Shown: piece after piece, positions 45,428 through 57,454 of the stretch
Numbering within the stretch: the first letter of the stretch is position 1
Layout of the letters: the number at the start of each line of letters is the position of its first letter
From: Sabellastarte sp. h YS-2021
Taxonomy: Eukaryota > Annelida > Polychaeta > Sabellida > Sabellidae
DNA length: 64,000 nucleotides
NCBI GenBank assembly: GCA_964017235.1
Contig: OZ024927.1
Span: 29,717,160 to 29,781,159, forward strand
Direction of reading: 5' to 3'
The notes under the pieces: generated by a model
Told to the model about the DNA's origin: nothing
The model's database searches: none
Seen by the model: the letters and a program-made list of their open reading frames with translations, nothing else
Translations under genes and position numbers: made by a program

Positions 45428-45861
45428 AAATAAACAAATACTTTCTTTTTATTTAATAATCCACATCTGACTGACCAGTACTTCTCTTAATAAAGAAATA
45501 CTCATTCATGATCTGATGTACCAACAACCAATCAAATGCATTGTACCTGCAACAATTCAGCCAATCAAAGCCCTTGAAACTTCTCAGTGTGGGAAATACC
45601 CACTATTAGACATTATTCAATAACCAGTGGTTTACCCTGGTTTTGGTGTTTATTCAAAACACCTGGAGAAACACCAAAAATTTACATAGATGGACAAGGC
45701 AATTTTCATCAGAGGTTACAAAGGTTTTACTGCTTAACATACACTGCATGCCATTTCACAAATTAATTAGTAATAGGCTGGCTTAGATTGGGAAGTACTT
45801 TTTGTAAATGTCCGATGATGAACTTTATTTTTGTGAAAAAAACATATGCATGGATGTACAA

Positions 45862-46071
45862 TTTAGATTTATTTGTTGTTTTACGTATTGCGATGGGTAG
45901 TTTATAGGTGGAGGAAACCAGTGCATACTGCACTGTAAACCACCGGGCATTGGCAAGTAACTACCAACTTTCCAACATGAAGCGCCCGGCCCGAGATTCG
46001 AACTGGAGGCCTCAGAGGTTGGAGGCGAGAACTCCAACTGCTACACCACCAAGCCCCCTCACATGGATGTA
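45862..46071 (-). mobile_element. tRNA-derived SINE, family C, with 13-bp TSD
   Basis: The exact 13-mer 'catggatgtacaa' flanks it (45849-45861, 46072-46084). Reading reversed: tail 'ttgttttacgtattgcgatg', then 'ggcattggcaagtaactacc', 'cccgagattcgaactggagg' (B box) and 'gaactccaactgctacacca' (A box). The perfect duplication shows target-primed insertion and a fairly young copy. Confidence 0.92.
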
Positions 46072-46164
46072 CAAAGTAGAGATTTTTCACCTGAAAAGAT
46101 ATTTTAAACTATCATTTTTCATCTTCTTGGGTGCATGAAAACGGGGTTTATGAATCTGTACAGT

Positions 46165-46540
46165 TATTACTTCCGCCAAGGAGGCTATGTTTTTGTGTGA
46201 GTTGGTTTGTGCATTTGTTTGTTTGTGCGTTTGTGAACAAGATAACTCAAAAACTTATGGACGGATTTTGTTGAAATTTTCAGGATATGTCTGCAAAGGT
46301 AAAAGGAAGAAATGATTAAATTTTGTGAGTGATCTGGATCACTATCTCGATCTTCTGGATCCATGAAATGTAAATTTTAAAGACTGATAACTCAAAAAGT
46401 TATGGATGGATTTTGATGAAATTTTCAGGAAATGTCCTAAATAGGACAAGGCACAAGTGATTAGATTTTGGGAGTGATCTGGATCATCTGGATCCAGGCT
46501 TTTTAAAGGAAGATATAGCCAGATAATTTTAGGGTGGATT
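46165..46540 (+). mobile_element. HINE/pearl-like repeat with two ~142-bp core units
   Basis: Starts 'attacttccgccaaggaggc' and runs through 'gtttgtttgtgcgtttgtg'. The core 'aactcaaaaa(c/g)ttatgga' occurs at about 46246 and 46388; each unit continues 'ggattttg(t/a)tgaaattttcag', 'agtgatctggatca' and 'ctggatcca'. The far terminus is missing. Tandem core units behind a simple-repeat start are typical of pearl-type elements. Confidence 0.75.
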
Positions 46541-46811
46541 TTGATAATCTCCCAGTTTTTCACTGAATGTAAGTTCACTAATCCATAAAATATAGCAAAT
46601 TTCAAATATCAAAGCTTACATTTTCATGTTCTATTCAACAGCCAGGGTCATATTTGGACAGGCTCGCATTGCCACTTGTGAGAGTAAATTTCAAATTCAT
46701 TTGTTTCATGTTCATCAATATATATATCAGTAACAAATTATTTCACATTGCTCCTAAAATCAGTTATCTACTGAAACAATTAAAACTTCCATTCTCTCTT
46801 TGGTTTAATTA

Positions 46812-47018
46812 TAGGTCCTAGGTGGTCTTGTGGTTAGCAATGGTCAGAGTTGGGGTTTTGCATCTCAACATCCCAGGTACAAGTGAGTTAGCAAGTTTGA
46901 CATCTAATCATAGGCAGTCACTTCTGTATGACTTCAGTTCCCACAAGTTGCAAATGCTGGGACCCTGTCCACATATGACCCTGGCTGTTGAACAGGGTGT
47001 AAAAGACCAACTTTGAAC
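46812..47018 (+). mobile_element. tRNA-derived SINE, family A, with internal insertion
   Basis: 'taggtcctaggtggtcttgt' + 'ggttagcaa' (A box) is followed by ~50 extra bases ending in a second 'gttagcaagtttgacatct', so the head is partly duplicated. Then come 'gacttcagttcccacaagtt' (B box) and the tail 'atatgaccctggctgttgaa' + 'cagggtgtaaaagacc'. Confidence 0.8.
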
Positions 47019-47573
47019 TTATGTTTACTGAATGTTTTTGTTATAAAATGTAATGGAGCAGGTCTTATAGAGGAGACATTTATTACAAAATTTACGGTAT
47101 GTGTAATGGTGAGTATTCAACTTCAAATATAGGTCAGTATTGAAAAAATAAAAGATGAATGAAAAGGTAGCAAGCCTTGAATCTTAATTATTAAATATAT
47201 CGTTTATGCAAGGTTATGAGAATAAGAAGTTCGATTATTTTTATTTCTGCATGCTTATTTTATATATTAAAAACACATAATTATTTGGAGTGTAAGGCTA
47301 GTGAAAACGACTACAATATTGATGCTTTAAAATGAAGGTTTTTAATTTTAAGTTTCAACTTTAAGAGGTGAAATTTGCCTCAGGCAATAAAATTGTTTCA
47401 ACCAAACTGAGTTTTTTGGCAATCTGTCACATTTGTTCATTAACAGGTTCTATTTATTACTTGAATAATTGATATTATATATCATGTGGAAAAATTTCAT
47501 AATATTTTTGTATTGTACTTTCAAAAAGAGTGATTAAAATTTAGTGAATTGTCACAAATAAAATTGTTAGTAT
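47019..47573. other. Non-coding, no recognised feature
   Basis: AT-rich and without supportable features. Confidence 0.4.
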
Positions 47574-48130
47574 TTGTTAGTCGTTGTTCTCAACCTCCTG
47601 GTCCCTATTAATGGCCGTTTCTGCTGTACTTGCCTCAGTGAGGTAGCAGAAGTAACCAAAAATAGTTTTGAAGGCCTGTATCTGCATATATTTTCAGCAT
47701 GGAAAGGGTCATTCCTCGTCATCTCGAGCACAGAATCTACTATATTAACCTCAGAAGAGAAAGCAGATCTGCTACTTCAAGGTCTGGTAGAAATTCCTTC
47801 GCTGTGAACCCTGCATATATTCCAACTAGTGTTAAAATAAAATGCTGGGCAAAGCTGAAGAAACTAAAGCAATTCTTCAGATGAATCCATCTACTCAACG
47901 AGATATTCCGCCGTATAAAACAAACGCCATTTTGAAATAAACAAAATGGCAAATGGTTTGAAGTCGATGTTTACTCTCCGACGACCAAATAAAATATGAA
48001 CTATAAAGGGGAACTAGGGACGCGGCGCATGCGCAGTTCACATATGCGCAGTGCACTAACAAGAATATTTCTTTTAAAAATATTCAAGTTAGTCGTGATG
48101 TTTACACTCGCCAACACATAGCAATAGTGA
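47574..48130. promoter_or_regulatory. GC-richer promoter-like patch with NRF1-like site
   Basis: At 48022-48034 'cggcgcatgcgca' fits the NRF1 palindrome (core GCGCATGCGC) and a second half-site 'atgcgcagtgc' lies at 48044-48054. The flanking 47.57-47.95 kb stretch is less AT-rich, with 'aaaatggcg' on the minus strand (near 47936) and open frames on both strands (47574-47807 +, 47699-47884 +, 47740-47952 -). None of these has a recognised domain, and the minus frame has no in-frame ATG. NRF1-type sites are common at housekeeping promoters in animals. This could be a first exon with its promoter, or a repeat fragment. Confidence 0.3.
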
Positions 48131-50523
48131 GGATAAAGTAAGGGTATTTTACGCAATAAAAAAAATGTTAGTATTTACATTCAAGCATATAAAATTGTTT
48201 ATTACAATATCATTTTTACTTTAAGTTACAGGTCATTTCTTTGGTGAACGTAGAATAAAAACAGTCTAATTTCCTCACATCCCTCACCAATTTAAAGAAT
48301 TAACTTTCCCATTTGTGACACATGATTAATTTACATACTACTGAAGAGGGGTTTTGACAGAAACTCTGGTAGAAACACCATGGTTTACATCAGTTTTTAA
48401 AAGACTGGGGGATATACAAATTACTTTGGAGTGTGGTAAAACACTGCTTATTGAATAATGTCTACTGTGAGGTTGTACAAATTTTTGCAATATGGTTAAA
48501 TTATGCACTTTTCCTGATGTAAAGTGGATGAAACTTATATAAACTATGCATAAAATTCCCCAAACAATCTGGCCTCTGCTTTTTGTTGGAAAGGGTGGGC
48601 ATTTACACATATTTTAGATGTTTTTAGGGATGAACATTTAATGACAGCATAACATGTCTGCTGATTAAACTGAGACTTTTATTTGGATGAAAATGATCTC
48701 ATCATTGCAGTTAACATAATAGATTTATATAATAATATTTTAACTTTAGCCGCAATGAACTCTCTGCTGTGCTTAATTCATGGTGTGTAATTTGATGTAT
48801 TCTTTTCTTAAATAAACTAAAAAGCACTCGTAGATCACAGACTTCCACCCTCCTTCCTCCTGGTGGAAGTAATAATTAATTTCATATTGCCAAATGCACT
48901 ATTGTTTACTTGAATTAGCTTTTTATCTCTTATTATAAACCAATTCTTACAGAGAATTTAAATTGATCACCTCCCACAGAACTATCCCCTGGGTGGTATT
49001 TTCTGATCATATGCTACATTTGATATACTCTGAAAAATTTTTCATACTTCCTTGATTTCATTATGAAAATATATGAAATATTTTTGAAAAGAAATGGCTT
49101 AATTATAAGCATGTAAATTTGTTTGTCTGAGAACTCAGTAAAAAGCAACTGGATAAAGGAGAAAACACAGACTGGTTTTAACAATCCTTGTGGAATTTAT
49201 TCATAGCAAATGTATGCTAAAATGTTTCCATTTTAACACAATAATCAGAAACACACAAAACAGGAGTTGTTTTGCTCACAGGATGACAAATATTTGGACA
49301 TTTCCATAGTTTCTATTAATAACAATACTCTGCACACAGGGGCAATCTTTACAAATCCTCTTTACAATAAGAAATAAGTGTGCCACAGACAGAATAATTC
49401 ATCACAAATACATATTAGATTAAGTGTCAGAATCTGATCAGAAAGGTGTGAAAGTGACAGTTTTGACAGTGACCTGAATATGCACAAATGGGTCAAGTGG
49501 TCTATATGGCCAGTGTTTATTTGCAGATTTTCTGTGGCATGAAGCGACTGAATTTTTACTCCCATGAATTGGATGTCAGTGTGTCACAGATATAAAGCTA
49601 ACCAGTTGTTATTTGGTACCTATTCACACAACTATGGACGAAGCGGAGCATACACTCAGTGAAGAATCTTATCCAATAGTACAACCTCCCTTGTACCTCA
49701 GACATTCTAAGAAGTCCAATAATCATCAGTTTTTAAATTTTATCCTCCCCACAATTTACTGCGTAATTTTGTTTAGAAAAAAATATAATACTTTCTATTA
49801 AATTAAATAGAGTGACAGACAGTTATGCATGTTAAAAAATAAATTAATATAAAAATGTGCATAGGTATGTACCTGCTGTATTAAATGGCAGGGAGGTCAA
49901 CGTTTCAGGACATATGTTAAGCTGTTATAGGTAGTTCATCTATGTGCCTACCTTTCATCTTTCAGTTTAAAACATACAACAGAGTTTTTTAATGAATTGA
50001 CAGAATCTTCACTTGTTTCTGGCAGGGGAATAGCGTAATCCACCAAACAATCATATACCATCTAAGTTGCTGTTTCAGCATAACTTATGACTGATACCTG
50101 AACAGCCACACTGATTCTACCTAGTATTATGAATGCTAAACGGCTATTCTGCAAAGATGTTTCCACGTTTAAATAATGAGTCATGTAGCATGTTAAATGT
50201 CATCATATTAGTGACAAGCATACAGAATGCTGGATTTTGTGCATTTTAGATCAATGGAAACCCTTTTTGAAAGATGTGATGATCCGACCAATAATTCTGT
50301 CTACCATGTTTTACTGTCTTTAACTGAACCCATTTCCTTGTGTCCAAGGCTGGATGTCATGTGCTGTTCCTTAATGTTCCCTGTATATGGCAAAAACCAG
50401 CAGTCAAATATCAAAGAAAGTTATTCTTTTTACCAGCCACTTTTACTGATTTTATTTGAAGTATCTCCTTCTCACCTGTACATGACACAGATTAATACCA
50501 ATGCTGATCCTGGTTTTCTCATT
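48131..50523. other. Non-coding; one small HINE-like relic
   Basis: At about 48820-48875 'aaagcactcgtagatcacag' + 'acttccacc' and 'ggtggaagtaataatt' look like the two termini of a HINE-like repeat (minus strand) with almost everything between them deleted, leaving a short inverted repeat. The rest shows nothing supportable. The 147-codon + frame at 50227-50670 ends inside the SINE at 50537 and has no domain. Confidence 0.45.
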
Positions 50524-50536
50524 ACTAGTATTAAGA

Positions 50537-50767
50537 GGGGCCACGGTGGCAGAGTGGTAACACTCTCGCCTCCCACCTCTGAGGCCGGGTTTCGGTTCCC
50601 GGCATGGCCTCAAGTGGGAAAGCTGGTAGTTGCTTGCCGTTGGTCAGCAGTTTACAGTACAGAACCCTGACCAACTGTATGTACTGGTTTCCTCTGCCCT
50701 TCCAACTACCCGTCGTGATATGACCTGTACAGTGTTGAAAGCGACATAAAACCCCAAATAAATAAAT
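50537..50767 (+). mobile_element. tRNA-derived SINE, family C, intact, 13-bp TSD
   Basis: Flanked by the exact 13-mer 'actagtattaaga' (50524-50536, 50768-50780). The head 'ggccacggtggcagagtggt' (A box) is followed by 'gggtttcggttcccggc' (B box). The body includes 'gctggtagttgcttgccg', and the tail 'gtgatatgacctgtacagtg' + 'ttgaaagcgacataaaaccc' ends in (aaat)n. This is the reference copy for the family in this window and is probably recent. Confidence 0.95.
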
Positions 50768-50780
50768 ACTAGTATTAAGA

Positions 50781-51860
50781 AAAACAGGTACCAGTAAAAT
50801 ACCAACAATGAGAAATGTCTATTTCAGTGTGTATGAAATAATATGTTGGGAAATAAAAAAGATATTACTTAAAACGAACCCCATTTTAATAAAAAAGCCA
50901 AGTATTTTATCAGTCTTACAGCTTTGTAGACAGACACATGGACTGGCTAAATCATAACATTGTTTACAGAGGTAATTACTGGGTATGGTTGTGATTTTCA
51001 GTTTACCAAAGTCTTCAAGTTATAAAAGTGAACTAAAAACCTGGAGATTAATACACAGAGGATGTGTTTTATAAAGGTGACCTTTTTGTCTACAGGCAAC
51101 TTGTGCTTTACCTATATCGAAGCCTATGGGATGCAGATGTATCAAATCCCCAAAGGCTTAATATCTATAAAACATAGTTATTACTCCTGTCTATGAAACA
51201 TAACTTATTATTAGTTACATGAAACACAGGCTTTATTATTCGGAGGAAACTAATGCAAAAAAGTTAATTTTCATTTTTTTTCTACAAGTTATAATGGGGT
51301 TGACATGAAAAGACAAAGGTGACATTTGAAATGGAAAGAACAAGCATATTTCAAAGCAGGGAATTCTCTTTAATCTTATGTATGTCACAAAATTATTATC
51401 AATCCTCAAAAAAATGGCATTAGCAGTAAAGATATGTCTGTTGATGTAACATAATTTTTGGAACGATGTTGTGAAAAAAACAGGATTCTTTTATTGGGAT
51501 TATAATAACTGAGGAATTTTTACATTGTTGGAAAAAATATCAAAACTGCTCAGTGTGAATACAGCCAATTCCATGTTAGTAAAACTCTGATCAGTTGAGT
51601 AAATGTAAATATCATTTCCTTACAGGAAGGGTTCTACCATCCCATGTTTGCCTCCCAACTACTCTGAGTGTATGTGAGAGCGCAAACTGCAGAAAGTCGT
51701 AAGACTTAAATTAGCTTCTCACATGGGGCAATTGTACTTGTTCTTTTCATTAAACACCTTTGTGAATAAGCAATTCTGTACTTAGTGGCCACTACTGATC
51801 TTTTCGGTTTTAAGTCCCTCACAACTTACCATAATGGTGTTGTGAAATATTTAAGAGTGC
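50781..51860. other. Non-coding, no recognised feature
   Basis: Nothing supportable in this stretch. Confidence 0.45.
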
Positions 51861-51862
51861 TA

Positions 51863-52096
51863 CATGGGTGGTGACTAAGATAAACGGTCATAGAGATAAA
51901 CGGTCTTCAGAAATTATGACACAAAAACAGTGAAAGGGTTTAAACAACAATATAACACAAACCAAATGTTATGGTAGGCATTGTTTGAATATATGTTATT
52001 ATTTAGTTTGTGCGATTTTGTTATTTACCCTATTTAAATTTGAAAGATTTTGAGACCATTTATCTCTATGACCGTCTATCTTTGTGACCACCCATG
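51863..52096. mobile_element. 234-bp MITE, TA target site
   Basis: TA flanks it (51861-51862, 52097-52098). Left end 'catgggtggtgactaagata' + 'aacggtcatagagataaacg' and the inverted right end 'catgggtggtcacaaagata' + 'gacggtcatagagataaatg' match at 36 of 40 positions. It is AT-rich inside and non-coding. The TA duplication points to Tc1/mariner-type mobilisation. Confidence 0.9.
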
Positions 52097-52298
52097 TACA
52101 ACTAGTTGTGTAAAATCTTCTATAAAAATGCAGCGGAGTTATCTTGTCGAAAGAGAAGGTATGTAGCTCAAAAGTTGTCATATTCATGAGTTCTGAGCAT
52201 TCTGGGGCAGGTCAGAAGACTTATCTTTTGGTTGTGCATCTTTTTTTTTTTTGCTTGGGACAAATCATGTATTTTGCCATGTTTTTTTTTGACATGAC

Positions 52299-52548
52299 AA
52301 CACTGTGGCCTAGTGGGTAATACACTCGCCTAGGAACACAGAGGACATGGGTTCGATCCCAGGAAAAGACAGATACATAGTGGCTCAGATGAAAACTTAA
52401 AATGGTGGTCCTCTGTTATTGGGTCCTATCTCCAGTGGCATGTTACAGAACCTCAACGATGCTGTACTTGTACAGTCGAATGAGTCACAGAGCGCTTTGA
52501 GTCCTATAGTACATGGAGATATTGCGCAGAGTATAAATACAAAATACA
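52299..52548 (+). mobile_element. tRNA-derived SINE, family B, internally deleted
   Basis: Head 'cactgtggcctagtgggtaa' and 'catgggttcgatcccagga' (A and B boxes) and tail 'agcgctttgagtcctatagt' ... 'attgcgcagagtataaatac' match the copy at 40655-40978. About 75 bp present there ('ataaatggtcatccttgagc' through 'gagttggggc') are missing here. Confidence 0.9.
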
Positions 52549-55548
52549 AAAGTAATTACAGGACTAATTGTGGCAGGTTCTTGAGTTATAACTGGGGAGG
52601 TGTTTGCGATAGCTCTTAGAATTACAACTGGAATTAGAGGACATTTTCAATTAAAATCATCCGTGTTATCTGGAAACCCTTTATACAGTAAGAAATGTAA
52701 AATTTGCCACACAGTATTTGAGAATAGCCACAAGTCGCACCTTATAAAAGGCTGATCAATAATTGAAAATTTATGTAGATTTTCTATCAGGGCAGATTAG
52801 ACTCCTAATGTCATCACAGAAACCATAAATGTGGGTAGATTTTTCCACAAGGCAAGGTAGCAGAAGTAAATTTCACACACTGTGGTGAATGTTATAGGAG
52901 TTACTGTAAGTAGAAATAATTTTCTGATCTTCCAATAGGATTCAACTGTATCAGTAAAGTAGTGAGGACTAAATTGTCTCTAACATACGGAGCTGAATAT
53001 TTGATAAAAAATTTTTTTATTGCCAGGCACCTAATTATGTCAGGTGAAAGTTCTCTGGCAAAGCTTCAAAAGGCCACACTTCCAAAACTAGAAACTAACT
53101 TGCAGGTTTAAGCTTGAGATCTATAAGTCATCAAAGCAAGAATTTTAACATACCAGTTTTAGGTTATGTCAACTTCTGTCAAGAACTGAAATCTTACTTA
53201 CTGGCTGTCATAGAAAAAAGCAGAAACCCAAAACAAATAAAAACTTTTCTTAACGGATCAAATCTCCTGTGTAATGCGCTAATAATAAAATCTGTCATAT
53301 CTGAGCAATTAAATGAGAAAAAAGCTCTGCCCTGTGACTATTTTTTCCCAAATTAGCCATTAAAAGCAAGGAAAACACAGGACATAAAAGGGTGGATCGG
53401 ATGACAAAGAAATGCGAGGGGCAAAAAAAAAAGTGGAGAAGGTTGTTTTAAAGGGAGGTAGGGGCGACAGGGGGAGGGAATATTTCTAACTAGCTCACGT
53501 TTTATTACACTTCCATGAATGGCCACAGTATTGATCCACATGACTACAAAAATATATACATATAAAATTAATCTCCCTTGGAGCAATGTATATCGAATAG
53601 TTTGCATATCTTTTATTCATGTCCCATTTTACTTCAAGGGATAGTTTGTTGCAAAATAGTCAGCGTGTCTCTCTCGTAGAGCTCTTAAGTAAGCAGTTTC
53701 TGGGGGAAAAAATTCTTCAGAAGAAACGAGGGGAGATTAAGTTGGGGCATTAACTGATCTGAGAAAAAAATATCATTTGTCAGATTTACTCACTGTAGTC
53801 TGGATTCATTTTAGCTGGTACCTGTTTTCACCATTATATCTCACCATTTTGTCAATGATGAGGAAATCGAATTTAGATATTATTAGAAATAAAAACAAAA
53901 TATTAAGCATCTAAGGGCAAAATTCTGCTTAAAAGTCATTTTAACTCTTGACATAAACATACACATGCTTTCCTGGTATTTAATCTACAAATTAAAATAG
54001 TTAACTTACTTTTAAAGTTAAATGTAAAATATTATTAAGAAACAGATTTAAATCTTACACATTCAATGTACAGCTTGTCTTACTTTGTCTTTCTTATATA
54101 TAATCACTCATAACTAGACATATTGCATATTTTAAGCCTTCTTACCTGATTTGAAAAAAAAAATGAAAAATAAGAAAAAAGAATATATGCATTCCTGATT
54201 GATGCCAAATACAATTGTTCTACCTGTCACTAAAAACCTAACCTCCAGCCATTATTCATAGGTGTCTGGTACATTTATGCAAATTTGTATTGAAACGTAT
54301 GACATCAGTTGATTGAAAAAGTCATCACCTTTTGAATCTTGGTAAGAAAGAATTGAATGAATTCCTCAAATACACCCAACATAGGTATTACATATAGATA
54401 CCATACTTCTATCCTAAAGGCTTATTATAACCAAATATGCAATTTTTCAACTTCATACATTTCTGTTACTTCTAAATCACTAACATTAGGTTTTGTTTAT
54501 ATAGGGTATATAAAACGTATCTCAAACAAATATAAGCTTTCTTTCACAAAGTTTTTGTGTAAATCGATTATCACAGAGCAATTGCTTGCCAAGGTAATTG
54601 GTTGTTTCTTCTGACTGTTATCCACGTTAAAGTTAACATTCAAAACACTGTTATGCAATGCCCTGTTAAGTAGAATATGTATAAATATCAGGCCTTTTTT
54701 GGAGTCAAGTTGAAATTTACCCATTTAGTTGAATTTATTGTAAAGCAGATTGCTCATTTGATCCTTTTACATTTAACTTTACATGTTAAATAACAAGTAA
54801 TGGTTTTTATAGAAATATTTTGAGCCATACTATTATAATCAGACTGTCAACAATATGTACAAGTAGAATTCTCTTCTATGTAGAACTGAATACCATGTTG
54901 CTAGAGGTATTTCTTAACAATATTTGTCCTGTTATCTAGAAATAATGATTAACATAAGTTATTCTAAGCCCTTGCAGATCTGACTTGACACAGTTAAACG
55001 TTTAAAAGTTTCAAACAGAATTAAGGACTATCACTTACCTTGAATGCCTGCAATTCTAGTTCACAAATTCCAAGTATTTCTCAATTTATCCAAAGGGTAT
55101 GGTTCAACTTTTTGTAACAAACAATATGAAACTCATCCAATAAAATAATTATCCCCACAATAATATCTTTCTTGGAAACGTTAACACTGGCAAATGTCCC
55201 ATAGAATATATCAGTGTCTGGATGCACTGGAGAAACTGCTCTATCCAAAATTGTCACGGGATAGGCAGGGGTCATATAGTATTATGTGCCAAGGCTACGG
55301 TAGTTTGTCACTGAGTATACACATTTCCTTGTTTCAGCAACAGACACTTAATTCCAGTAATTGAAACCCCAGTTAGTGTCACTGCTATACCACAGTTTTT
55401 CCAGAGCTCTTATTTTTATAGAGTTTCTTCTTATTCCCTGAAAAGGGAAAAAATATATTTACAGAATACACAGTACACAAAGTTATATAGCATGTATTTT
55501 TACATACAATTACCTCTTAAAACTGGGTATGTGTCTACCATCTGCCAA
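52549..55548. other. Non-coding, no recognised feature
   Basis: AT-rich; frames at 53114-53356, 53353-53607 and 54357-54614 have no recognised motif. A G-rich patch is at about 53453-53477. I see no repeat family. Confidence 0.45.
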
Positions 55549-55571
55549 CCCCCCCCCCCCCCCCCCCCCCC
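55549..55571. repeat. Poly-C tract (23 C)
   Basis: Uninterrupted C run. On the minus strand it lies just beyond the 3' end of a LINE relic. Long mononucleotide runs are error-prone, so the length may be inexact. Confidence 0.9.
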
Positions 55572-55572
55572 T

Positions 55573-55740
55573 TTCATTTCATTTAAATAACATATATAGC
55601 GCTCAGATGATGTGAGCATCCTTTAAGGTGCTAATTGTCAAAGACAGACTAGGCCAATAAGAAAAAGATGAAAATCAAAAACAGCATCTACCAGGGGAGA
55701 CAGAGTTATGAAAAGGTACATTTTCAAGTTTGTTTCCGAA
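55573..55740 (-). pseudogene. LINE 3' end relic
   Basis: On the minus strand it reads 'ETNLKMYLF' in one frame, like the 'F..KLK.YLF' end of CR1/L2-type proteins. A 3' UTR follows, containing 'agcaccttaaaggatgctca' and 'gagcgctatatatg', and a pentamer-like tail 'aaatgaaatgaaag'. The tail is of the same type as at 61.1 and 62.15 kb. Very short and inactive. Confidence 0.5.
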
Positions 55741-56064
55741 ATAGGACATAATTGATTGTGATTGGCCTGCAGGTAACAATTTTAAACCTTGATCTCAATC
55801 AAAAAAGCTGCTGATATAAGTGCTGCTGTTTACATTAATTTTTAGGTCAGTTTGAATATTAGGAATCCAAAGTAATTATTCATCATTAATCTGGCAAAGG
55901 TTTGATCCAATGATTTTTAAGGTGTTTTGAAAGAGGTGACATGCTCATATGTGAATTAACTGTACCCAGAACACGAATCAGTTAAACTGACCAAACTAAA
56001 TACTTTCTAAATGAAACTAGCAGCCTTCTCATTCATGTATAATCTACACATAAGTTTAAGAGAA

Positions 56065-56290
56065 CAATAAAGTGAAATCTCTGTAAAAAAGACCACCCTA
56101 GGGAAACAGAAATACAGTCTTTGTAAGGGAAAAAGTATAGGTATATACGTAAACATTAAGGGGTGATGCAATCTTGGGAATCAGGAAGCAGTCTTCACAT
56201 AGAGGTAGGTCTTTATACAGAGGTGGTCTCTCACACAGGTAAGACTTTATTTAGAGATAAAGTAACCTGGTTCTCATATTCAGCCTCAGA
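56065..56290. mobile_element. Possible Tigger/pogo-like MITE with short iterations
   Basis: The left part 'taaagtgaaatctctgtaaa' + 'aaagaccacccta' resembles pogo-type ends. The right part has four ~17-18-bp iterations ('cttcacatagaggtaggt', 'ctttatacagaggtggt', 'ctctcacacaggtaaga', 'ctttatttagagataaa'). The two ends match only loosely in inversion, so the limits are uncertain. Confidence 0.4.
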
Positions 56291-57242
56291 AAATTTGCAA
56301 AGACTTTTCGAAAAGCTATTCACATAAAAGAAACCAAAGTATAACAGTTTACAGTAGAGGCCACCTTGTAATTGTCACATGTGACAGTTTGTACTACATT
56401 TTAAACATATTAATATCATATAAGATGTATGGTTTAATTAATTTAATATGACAATTATGACAATGTTTTGAAAATGACACCAATTTTTTTTTCAGAGATT
56501 CATTATAAAATAAAGAAATACAAAACCACACAGACTCTAACTTTGTAAATGTATCCCTTTTAATAACATTTTTTGCATCAAAACTAAGTCAATAAATGAA
56601 AAAATATAAACTATAAAATAGGTAGCTTGTCCACATTAGTACAATTTTTTCATCAACAAATGGCAAATAAACTGAAAAATGAAAACCAACATTATGATAT
56701 AAAAATAAGGTAAAAGTCATAAAGATAATTTCATTCTCCACAATAGATCTACACAAGAGAGTTCTGTCATAAAATGCAATTTTAACCAAGAAAAAACCTG
56801 TTTTCCTTGTTACAATTTAGCAATAATCTTTTATGCTTTTATAGTGACTTTATGGTAATGGGTATAATTGCTTAAAACCCTCAGACAGCCACTTTCAACC
56901 CCAAAAGCTTGAATTGCACAAATAAAACCAACAATCCAAAGGAAAAAAACACATCCAATTCACAAAAATTATCTCTATGGAATATTTTTTTTTCTTCCAC
57001 AGGACTTTTTCAAAGATTCTCATCGTTTAGGCTTCTTCACTAACAATTCAATGGATTCTCCTTTGGTTTTTCTGCACAAATAACACTCTTTTCTTTAATG
57101 TACCTATCTTACTTATGAATGGGGATTTCACACTTATCCAGAAAAATCAACTTATTTTGTAATTGTTGAAAATATTCCCAATAGAAATGGGTACATGCCA
57201 CATGACAGGAAAGTGGGTGACATATACATAATGTTATTCTTT
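56291..57242. other. Non-coding, no recognised feature
   Basis: Nothing supportable in this stretch. Confidence 0.45.
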
Positions 57243-57454
57243 TACTTCTGCCAAGGGAGTTATGTAATTGGCAGAATTCATTTGCCAGTTTGTTTGTTTG
57301 CAAAATAACTCAAAAGCTATACATGGATTTTTATCAAACTCTCAGGTGATCCGAATCACTTGTCTGGATCCAGGAATTTTAATCATGGCATTCATAAGCA
57401 ATATTGGAGGTGTTAGGCCTTGGCAGAGGTCTGTGTTCTCCAAGTGCTCTTGTT
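57243..57454 (+). mobile_element. HINE/pearl-like repeat, short complete copy
   Basis: Both termini are present: 'cttctgccaagggagttatg' at the left with 'gtttgtttgtttgc', and 'ccttggcagaggtctgtgtt' + 'ctccaagtgctcttgttt' at the right. The core is reduced to 'aactcaaaagctatacatgg' + 'atttttatcaaactctcagg' and 'gtctggatccagg'. It gives the best view of both ends of the family in this window. Confidence 0.8.

Noticed and set aside
50227..50670. 147-codon plus-strand open frame
   Set aside because: Its last ~45 codons run through an intact SINE with target duplication, and the rest has no recognisable domain.
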